From assembly GCF_017355525.1 (NCBI RefSeq), contig NZ_CP067395.1:4972501-5036500 (forward strand): DNA of 64,000 nucleotides, given 5' to 3'. Shown piece after piece: positions 57,003 to 64,000 of the stretch. A program made the translations under genes and the position numbers. The notes below the pieces were generated by a model that was not told the origin of the DNA, made no database searches, and saw only the letters and a program-made list of their open reading frames with translations. Numbering within the stretch: position 1 is the stretch's first letter; each line of letters begins with the position of its first letter. Source of the stretch: Lysobacter enzymogenes (GTDB lineage Bacteria; Pseudomonadota; Gammaproteobacteria; Xanthomonadales; Xanthomonadaceae).

Positions 57003-57625
57003 TGCGTTTGCGCCGGTTTTTCCGGGGTATGGGGCGCGGCGTCCTTGTCGCGGCTCGCGACGATTCGAGCGGAAGGCGTCGGGATTGAGGTCGCTCCGAC
57101 CGCGGGGCGCTGAAGACAGGCCGGCAAAAGCGGCCGAAGTCCTCGCGCAGAATCCGCTCCGAATCGCTTCCCGCGCCAACGCGCGGCCACTCGGCTGTCG
57201 CGGGAGGGGCTTGAGTCCCGACGCTGTTCGGCCAGCGCATCGCGGACCCACCGCAAACCGCAGCCAAGCGTCGCGCCCAAGGCCGAGCCACCGAACCGCG
57301 CGCAACCAGCCGGCCGTTGCGGCAAGCCGTCCGGCGCCCGCAGGCGCCCACGGCGGCGCCTGGGCCGATCCGGGGCCGCCACCGCCCGATGCCGTCGCCG
57401 CGGGCACGGCCAGCCGCCAGATCCCGGCAAACGGCCGGTCGAATATCGACCGCGCAGGGCCTCGGCGACGCAACGAAGCGTCGCGTCCGCACGGCCGTGC
57501 CGACCAAAGTCCGAGCTTGGGCTCGGAACGCGTTGTGCGATAATTCACTATCGCAACGTGCTTGCGACCCCCCGTTGCCCTCCTGACGCGGCCATCCCTG
57601 CGGCAGGCAGACTGAGGAGTGTTTC
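57003..57625. other. Long gltA upstream region with REP copies and promoter
   Basis: About 620 bases without a gene. It holds two opposed REP-like arms (GCGTCGGGATTGAGG near 57076 and GGGAGGGGCTTGAGTCCCGA near 57201). A likely gltA promoter is TTGGGC (57517-57522), 16 bp, GATAAT (57539-57544). From the promoter to GTG 57626 there is a leader of about 75 nt. A GC-rich middle part (57250-57480) shows no recognised feature. Confidence 0.6.
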
Positions 57626-58930
<1,305 letters not shown>

Positions 58931-58984
58931 TCCTGCGTCGCCGGTCCGCTGCCTGCGGATCGGCGCGAAGGCCCGCGCCGCCAG

Positions 58985-59012
58985 AACGCCCCGCTTCGGC
59001 GGGGCGTTTTCG
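58985..59012 (+). terminator. gltA terminator 1
   Basis: Stem AACGCCCCGC / GCGGGGCGTT (58985-58994, 58999-59008) with the stable TTCG tetraloop and tail TTCG. 54 nt after the gltA stop. Confidence 0.93.
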
Positions 59013-59095
59013 TATGCGCCGTCGGCGAGCGGGCCGCCCAGCCGTTCCTGCGCCGGTCCGCCGCGTGCGGACCGGCCCGAGGCCCGCGTCGCCGG

Positions 59096-59125
59096 AACGC
59101 CCCGCTTCGGCGGGGCGTTTTCGTT
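59096..59125 (+). terminator. gltA terminator 2 (duplicate; may serve both strands)
   Basis: Same stem and loop as terminator 1 at 59096-59119, tail TTCGTTT. It lies 26 nt beyond the stop of the minus-strand gene ending at 59150, so it may act bidirectionally. Confidence 0.93.
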
Positions 59126-59149
59126 TGCGCCGTTGGCGAACGGGCGGGC

Positions 59150-60154
59150 TCAGCCGTCGATGTCGGGAAAGCGCTGGCGGGCGCAGTCGCGCAGGCGCTG
59201 CGTGCCGGCGGGATCGCTCGCCTCCAGTTCGTCGGCCAGATCCATCTGCGCGCCGGGATCGCCGCCGAACGCCGCACGCCGGCGCAGGCGTGCGACCAGA
59301 TCGCGTTGGCCGGGCGTGGCGCGGCCGTCCTCGGAGCTGCCGGCCGCTTCCAGGCTGCGCGCCAGCGCGTTGTAGCCGGCCGGCGCGCCGCGTTCGAGCA
59401 GCCAGGCGGCGATGGCCTGCGCCGACTCCCAGTCGTCGTCGTACAGCGCGAGCTTGGCCAGGGTCGCGGCGGCGCGCCAATGGCCCAGGCGCGCGGCCGC
59501 GATCAGTTCGGTTTCGCCGGCCGGGGTGCGCGCGCCGGCGGCGAGCGCGGCGCGGAAACGCCGCTCGCCCGCGTCCGCGAGCGGCGGCACGCCGGCGCCG
59601 GCCTGGCCGCAGTCGAGCCGCGCGGGCGCTTGCCGCGCCTGCGCCGTCGCGTCCCACGCGGCCTGCGCGTCGAGCGCGCCGCGCAGGCGCGCGGCCACGG
59701 CGGCGCCGTCCAGGCCGGTCCAGGCGGCGCGTTCGCGGCGGCGGCTCAGGTTCTGCTCCAGCGCGCGGTCGGATTCGGCGTCGGCTTGCCGGCGCGCGCG
59801 CGACGGCCCGGCTTCGCCGCGCTCGATGCAGGCGTCGAAGCGCTTTTGCGACAGCTTCCAGCACGCGGCCGCGATCCGCACCGGGTAGCGCAACGCCAGG
59901 GTTTCCAGCGCGTAACGCTCCTGGCCGGGGCGGGCAGCCACCGCGGCGCGCGCGTGCTCGTCGGCGACGCCGCGCTGGAGCACGGTGCCGTCCTCGAGCT
60001 GCCATTGGTAGGGCTCGCCGACCCAGTGCGGGTCCAGTTGCAGGTAATGCGCCGGTTCGGCGGCGCCGGCCGTGGCGGGCGACAGCGCGGCGGCAAGCCA
60101 GAGCATCGCGGCCAGCGCGGGTGCGGTGCGGCAGTGGGGCGGGGCGGCGATCAT
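59150..60154 (-). CDS. Exported protein of unknown function
   Basis: 334 residues. Signal peptide from MIAAPPHCRTAPALAAMLWL to about ATAGAAEPA. The mature protein is Ala/Arg-rich and helical, with Cys at several spaced positions (AACWKLSQKRFDAC, ARLDCGQ, RDCARQRF). The C-terminal part has Sel1/TPR-like helical pairs (AAARLGHWRAAATLAKLALY, FGGDPGAQMDLADELE). It is not recognised. It is convergent with gltA. Probably periplasmic. Confidence 0.7.
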   Translation of the reverse strand: MIAAPPHCRTAPALAAMLWLAAALSPATAGAAEPAHYLQLDPHWVGEPYQWQLEDGTVLQRGVADEHARAAVAARPGQERYALETLALRYPVRIAAACWKLSQKRFDACIERGEAGPSRARRQADAESDRALEQNLSRRRERAAWTGLDGAAVAARLRGALDAQAAWDATAQARQAPARLDCGQAGAGVPPLADAGERRFRAALAAGARTPAGETELIAAARLGHWRAAATLAKLALYDDDWESAQAIAAWLLERGAPAGYNALARSLEAAGSSEDGRATPGQRDLVARLRRRAAFGGDPGAQMDLADELEASDPAGTQRLRDCARQRFPDIDG

Positions 60155-60239
60155 CGTGCGGTCCTTGCAGCGTCGCCGCAGTATTCCATGGCCTGTCGAC
60201 GCGCGGCCGCCGTCGCGGCGACCGCGCCGTCCGTTGCGC

Positions 60240-60893
60240 TCAGCCGTGCTCGAACTGCGAGATTTCCTCGTCCGCCAGCAGCTGCCGCAACTGCGCGGTC
60301 GAGGCGCGACGCATCGGTTTTTCGTCGACGTTGGACAAAGGCGCCTGGCGCAGCACGTCCAGCGGCAACACGGTCAGGTCGAAGCCGAGTTCCTCGGCGC
60401 TGAACACCCACACCGGGAAGTCCTCGCTGCGTTCGCGGTCCAGGCGCAGGCGGCGTTCGCGGGTTTCGGTGGGGATGTGGTGCTGTTCGAGGAAGCGCGG
60501 CACCGCTTCGAAGTCGTCGCAGTACAGGTGCAAGGCGACCGGGCTGCGCGCGTCGGCGGTGCCGTCCAGGACCGGGCCGACCAGGCGCGGTTCGAAAGCG
60601 GCGAAGAATTCCATCGCCCGCAGCGCCGCTTCGCGGCGCTGGCGCAATCCGTCGGCGTGCTCGCTGTGGAACAGGCGCTGGTACTCGCGCAGCGCTTGTT
60701 CGATTTCGCGGTTGGCCGGCAGCGAGGCGTCGTCGTGGATGCCGAGCCGTTCGGCGGCCTTGAGCTTGGCCTGGTGGTAGTCGCGATAGCCGCTTTCGGC
60801 CATCAGCCGGGCCGCCTCGTGGGCGACGCTGCGGCGGCGTTCGCGGGTGCGGGTCTGCGCATGCTGGTGTGCGTGCTGTCGGGCCTGGTGCAT
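60240..60893 (-). CDS. Conserved protein of unknown function
   Basis: 217 residues from ATG 60893. His/Arg-rich N-terminus (HQARQHAHQHAQTRTRERRR) followed by helices and a mixed C-terminal domain with YHQAKLKAAERLGIHDD and VALHLYCDDFEAVPRFL. No catalytic motif stands out. It resembles proteobacterial proteins often given unspecific names; I do not assign one. A REP pair and the mrcA terminator lie upstream. Confidence 0.7.
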   Translation of the reverse strand: MHQARQHAHQHAQTRTRERRRSVAHEAARLMAESGYRDYHQAKLKAAERLGIHDDASLPANREIEQALREYQRLFHSEHADGLRQRREAALRAMEFFAAFEPRLVGPVLDGTADARSPVALHLYCDDFEAVPRFLEQHHIPTETRERRLRLDRERSEDFPVWVFSAEELGFDLTVLPLDVLRQAPLSNVDEKPMRRASTAQLRQLLADEEISQFEHG

Positions 60894-61104
60894 CTCGACC
60901 TCCGGGCGGGCACTCACGGCGAGGGCGCTCGCCGCGGCCGGGGTGCACCGGCAGCCCAAAGCTAGCACGTCCGTGCGGCACGGCAATGTCTGTTGCGGCC
61001 TGTGCGGCGAGGTGCCAGAACCGGCAAGCGGGCAGCGTTCAGGCGGGCGTCGGCGCTGCGCGAAGGGCAGGGGACGGTGGTCCCGGGTCGTTGCCTGTCG
61101 GCGG

Positions 61105-61190
61105 CGAAGCCTTCGGGCCCGATGCGCCTGGCTCGGATCGCCGGCGACCGCAATCGAAAGCGCCGGGCCTGAAGGTTCTCCCGCAAAAGC
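61105..61190. repeat. GGGCTTCAGGCCCGA-type REP pair
   Basis: Arm GAAGCCTTCGGGCCCGATGC (about 61106) and the inverse arm GCGCCGGGCCTGAAGGTTCTC (about 61160), about 35 bases apart. Degenerate copy of the 20941 family. Confidence 0.75.
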
Positions 61191-61221
61191 CGTGGCTCGG
61201 GCAAGATGCAGGGGTTCGGGC

Positions 61222-61255
61222 AAAAAAAAGCCGCACGCGCGAGGCGTGCGGCTTT
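61222..61255 (-). terminator. Rho-independent terminator of mrcA
   Basis: On the minus strand AAAGCCGCACGC (61255-61244) pairs with GCGTGCGGCTTT, followed by a run of T residues (TTTTTG). Perfect 12-bp stem, 25 nt past the mrcA stop. Confidence 0.95.
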
Positions 61256-61279
61256 CATCGTTTCGCGGCGAGGCTGCGG

Positions 61280-63844
61280 TCAGAAAATATCGAACGATTC
61301 TTCCGACGGCGCCTGATCCTCGTTGCCGTAATCGGTGTAGGTCTGCATCCGCTCGAGGTCTTCGGCCTTGACCCATTCGACGATGCCGCCGGCGCCGTCG
61401 GGAATCAGCGAACCGTTGGCGCCGACCGAAACCTTGACCATGCCTTCCGGCGGCTCGTTGTCGTGCAGCGGCTGGTCCTTGAGCGCCACGCGCATGTAGT
61501 CGATCCAGATCGGCAGCGCGGCCTTGCCGCCGTACTCGCGGTAGCCCAGCGACTTGTAGTTGTCGCGGCCGACCCAGACGGTGGTGACGTAAGGCCCGCC
61601 GAAGCCGGAGAACCAGGCGTCGCGGTGGTCGTTGGTCGAGCCGGTCTTGCCGCCGACGTCGTCGCGGCCGAGCACCTTGGCCGCGGTGCCGGTGCCGCGC
61701 TTGACCACGTCGCGCAGCATCGAAACGATCTGGTAGGCGATGCGGTCGTCGATCGCGCGCGGCGCAACCTTGATCTGCGCGATCTCCTCCGGCGTCAGCT
61801 TCTTGGCCGTTACCTCGGGCTTGGCCTTGTCCTTCTTGTCCTTGTCCTTCTTGTCCTTGTCCTTGGCGGCCTTGGGATCGGGCTTCTTGGCGTCGGCGAT
61901 CGCGCCCGGCGCGGGGCCGAGGTTGAAGCCGTCGACGATGTTGCTGGCCGGCAGCGCCGCGCTGGCGGTGCCGCCGCGGCCGACGCACTGCGCGCAGGCG
62001 GTGGCGGGCTTTTCCTTGAACACCACCGCGCCGGCGCGGTCCTTGACCTCGTCGATGAACCACGGGTCGACGCGGAAGCCGCCGTTGGCGAAGGTGGCGT
62101 AGCCGCGCGCGACCGACAGCGGGGTCAGCGAGGCGGTGCCCAGCGACATCGACAGGTTCGGCGGCAGCTGTTCGATGTCGAAGCCGAAGTGGCTGATGTA
62201 CTTGCGCGCGAAGTCGACGCCGATCGCGTCGAGCAGGCGCACCGAGACCAGATTGCGCGATTGCACCATCGCTTCGCGCACGCGCATCGGGCCAGCGAAA
62301 TTGCCGCTGTCGTTCTGCGGACGCCAGATGTGGCCGCGGCGGTCCTTGAACACCACCGGCGCGTCGAGCACGATCGAGGCCGGGTTGTAGCCGCGTTCGA
62401 ACGCGGCCGCGTACACGAACGGCTTGAAGCTCGAACCCGGCTGGCGCCGCGCCTGGGTGGCGCGGTTGAACTTGGCGCCGGCGAAGCTGTAGCCGCCGGA
62501 CAGCGCGCGCAGCGCGCCGTTGCTCGGCTCCAGCGACACCAGCGCGGCCTGCGCCTGCGGCAGCTGGTCGAGGCGATAGCTCACCGTCGGCGGCGCCGCG
62601 GTTTCGCCCGGCTTGGGTTCGGCGGCGGCGGTTTCGAGCTTGGCCACGCGCGCCAGATCGCCGCGCTTGAGCAGGCTGCCGGGGCTGCGGCCGAGGAAGC
62701 CCTGCTTCTCGCCGAGGCTCAGTTCGGTGCCGTCGGCCAGCACCACGGTGGCCTGCGAGCCGGCCACCGACAGCACCACCGACGGCAGCAGGTTGGCCTG
62801 CGCCGGAATGCCGCGCAGACGCACGCGCGCGGCGGTGGCGTCTTCGCTCGGCGCCAGTTCGAAGTGCTGCTCCACGCCGTGCCAGCCGTGGCGGCGGTCG
62901 TACACCGACAGGCCGTCGCGGATCGCCTTGTCGGCGGCGACCTGCAGGTCCGGGTCGATCGTGGTGGTGACGTGGTAACCCTTGGTCAGCGCTTCGGCGC
63001 CGTAGCGGGCGACCATTTCCTGACGCACCATTTCGGCCACGTACGGCGCATACACCTCGACCGGGCGCTCGTGCGGGCTGGCGTGCATCGGCACCGCCTT
63101 GGCCGCGTCGGCTTCGGCGCGCGGCACGAAGTTCTGCTCGGCCATGCGGTCGAGGATGTAGTCGCGGCGGATCTTGGCGCGGTCGGGATTGCTCAGCGGA
63201 TTGCCGCTGGACGGGAACTTCGGAATGCCGGCGAGCGACGCCATCTCGTCCAGGCTCAGCTCGTTCATCTTCTTGCCGTAATAGAACTCCGCCGCCGCGC
63301 CGACGCCGTAGGCGCGGTTGCCGAAGAAGCTCTTGTTCAAGTACAGCTCGAAGATCTCGTCCTTGCTCAGCTCGCGCTCCATGCGCATCGCCAGCAGCAT
63401 TTCGCCGAGCTTGCGCTTGTAGCTGTATTCCGAGCTCAGGAAGTACTGGCGCGCGACCTGCTGGGTGATGGTCGAGCCGCCGGGCACGCGCTTGTCGTCG
63501 GTGGTCGCCAGCAGCCACACCGCGCGCGCGATGCCTTTGTAGTCGATGCCGTGGTGGGTGTAGAAGCGCGAGTCTTCGATCGCGATGAACGCGTTCTTGA
63601 GCCGGTCGGGCACGTCCTCGATCGCTACCGGGTAGCGCCGGGTCTCGCCGAACATCGCCATCAGGCGGCCGTCGCGGGCGTAGACGTACATCGGCTCCTG
63701 CAGCTCGATCGTGCGCAGGGTCTCAACGTCCGGCAGCTTGGGCACGATCAGGTAATACAGCGTGCCGAGCGCGATCGCGCCCAGCAGGGCCGCACCGATG
63801 AACGCGTACAGCGCCCAGCGCAGCCAACGGCGAAGTCGGGACAT
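61280..63844 (-). CDS. mrcA: Penicillin-binding protein 1A (bifunctional)
   Basis: 854 residues. N-terminal transmembrane helix (about 11-34). GT51 transglycosylase with catalytic E90 in [14 protein letters not shown] and GGSTITQQ. Transpeptidase with S471-x-x-K474 (PGSSFKPF), SRN in VQSRNLVS and KTG at about 733 (GGKTGSTND). An OB-like domain lies between. Insertion near residues 615-685 holds a CxxC (ACAQCVG) and a Lys/Asp-rich linker ([11 protein letters not shown]). It builds and cross-links peptidoglycan at the periplasmic face. Start ATG 63844. Confidence 0.96.
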   Translation of the reverse strand: MSRLRRWLRWALYAFIGAALLGAIALGTLYYLIVPKLPDVETLRTIELQEPMYVYARDGRLMAMFGETRRYPVAIEDVPDRLKNAFIAIEDSRFYTHHGIDYKGIARAVWLLATTDDKRVPGGSTITQQVARQYFLSSEYSYKRKLGEMLLAMRMERELSKDEIFELYLNKSFFGNRAYGVGAAAEFYYGKKMNELSLDEMASLAGIPKFPSSGNPLSNPDRAKIRRDYILDRMAEQNFVPRAEADAAKAVPMHASPHERPVEVYAPYVAEMVRQEMVARYGAEALTKGYHVTTTIDPDLQVAADKAIRDGLSVYDRRHGWHGVEQHFELAPSEDATAARVRLRGIPAQANLLPSVVLSVAGSQATVVLADGTELSLGEKQGFLGRSPGSLLKRGDLARVAKLETAAAEPKPGETAAPPTVSYRLDQLPQAQAALVSLEPSNGALRALSGGYSFAGAKFNRATQARRQPGSSFKPFVYAAAFERGYNPASIVLDAPVVFKDRRGHIWRPQNDSGNFAGPMRVREAMVQSRNLVSVRLLDAIGVDFARKYISHFGFDIEQLPPNLSMSLGTASLTPLSVARGYATFANGGFRVDPWFIDEVKDRAGAVVFKEKPATACAQCVGRGGTASAALPASNIVDGFNLGPAPGAIADAKKPDPKAAKDKDKKDKDKKDKAKPEVTAKKLTPEEIAQIKVAPRAIDDRIAYQIVSMLRDVVKRGTGTAAKVLGRDDVGGKTGSTNDHRDAWFSGFGGPYVTTVWVGRDNYKSLGYREYGGKAALPIWIDYMRVALKDQPLHDNEPPEGMVKVSVGANGSLIPDGAGGIVEWVKAEDLERMQTYTDYGNEDQAPSEESFDIF

Positions 63845-64000
63845 CTATCGGTTTCCGGGTGTCGTGTGGTCGTGGCGGGGAAGTATAGAGGAGGCGCGGA
63901 ACGCGACCCGGGTCGCGCTTCGCCGGCGGCGGGGTGACGCGGCGCGGCACCCCGGCCCGCGCCGGGGCGCTGCGCCGCCGGTCCCGCCGCCCGGCCCGGG
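63845..64000 (-). promoter_or_regulatory. mrcA upstream region
   Basis: A minus-strand -10 TATACT (63887-63882) lies 38 nt before the mrcA ATG; no clear -35 is seen. The last 100 bases are very GC-rich and the window ends here. No gene is visible. Confidence 0.5.

Larger units (their letters stand above)
58933..59154. repeat. 111-bp tandem duplication carrying two gltA terminators
   Basis: Two imperfect copies (about 58933-59043 and 59044-59154), offset 111 bp. Each ends with the terminator AACGCCCCGCTTCGGCGGGG. The second copy runs 5 nt into the stop region of the convergent gene at 59150. The copies differ at scattered positions, so the duplication is not recent. Confidence 0.85.
60894..61279. 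other. Intergenic region with REP pair and mrcA terminator
   Basis: About 385 bases. It contains the 61105-61190 REP pair and the 61222-61255 terminator. No gene was recognised in the rest, which should carry the promoter of the unknown gene at 60893. Confidence 0.55.

Noticed and set aside
57085..57586. ORFs of about 90-150 codons upstream of gltA
   Set aside because: They run through REP repeats and the gltA promoter, with no ribosome binding site or family resemblance.

Overview
ORGANISM. The DNA is very GC-rich and has a gammaproteobacterial, Xanthomonadaceae-like core: zapA-6S RNA-fau with rpiA nearby, rph divergent from yicC-gmk-rpoZ-spoT-ridA, ygfB-pepP, recG, rpmE2 (cysteine-free L31), gltA and mrcA. 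Dispersed GTAG-type palindromes resemble the REP/REPIN elements known from Stenotrophomonas and its relatives. A Lysobacter-like bacterium is the best guess. This rests on gene content and style, not on a database match.

LAYOUT. 1-2466: 3' part of a 23S rRNA gene, 5S rRNA and terminator (end of an rrn operon). 2.8-10 kb: Tat-exported pectate-lyase-like beta-helix protein, fused ABC exporter, Y-family DNA polymerase, AAA ATPase. 10.3-13.2 kb (minus strand): rpiA, EVE protein, fau, 6S RNA, zapA and a ZapB-like coiled coil. 13.5-20.7 kb (minus): a five-gene biosynthetic operon (methyltransferase, two fumarase-superfamily lyases, two haem-oxygenase-like iron enzymes) headed by a MerR-YHS metal regulator. 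21-25.7 kb: a 1545-residue propeller-PAS-GGDEF-EAL membrane sensor. 25.9-32.3 kb: ygfB-pepP, a repeat-rich spacer, a LysR/SDR divergent pair, two NTF2-like proteins, pepQ. 32.5-41.6 kb: PilZ-DUF1631, hemW-membrane protein-rdgB-VOC, rph, yicC-gmk-rpoZ. 42-46 kb: spoT, ridA, an AraC regulator. 46.2-51.2 kb: lipoprotein beta-helix, diheme cytochrome c lipoprotein, TonB receptor. 51.3-64 kb: recG, a stand-alone type II thioesterase, DUF4166-nucleoside hydrolase, rpmE2, gltA, two unknown proteins, mrcA.

MOST INTERESTING. The enzyme set and order at 13,507-19,655 match the published five-enzyme fluopsin C pathway of Pseudomonas aeruginosa (flcA-E: two lyases, two iron-dependent enzymes and a methyltransferase that build a copper-binding thiohydroxamate from cysteine). 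Here the operon sits downstream of a metal-type MerR regulator with a C-terminal YHS domain. That regulator's own promoter carries a textbook MerR dyad. The leader between regulator and operon holds a perfect 26-bp palindrome and four tandem 15-bp repeats. This suggests a copper-responsive antibiotic/metallophore locus with a different regulatory arrangement.

Other points. Long GAATCCC-type hairpins lie immediately upstream of the rpiA and gmk start codons, in the same orientation relative to each gene. Five GTAG REPINs, a second REP family and an alternating palindrome array fill intergenic gaps. The gltA terminator is tandemly duplicated. No tRNA, CRISPR array, insertion sequence or prophage was seen.
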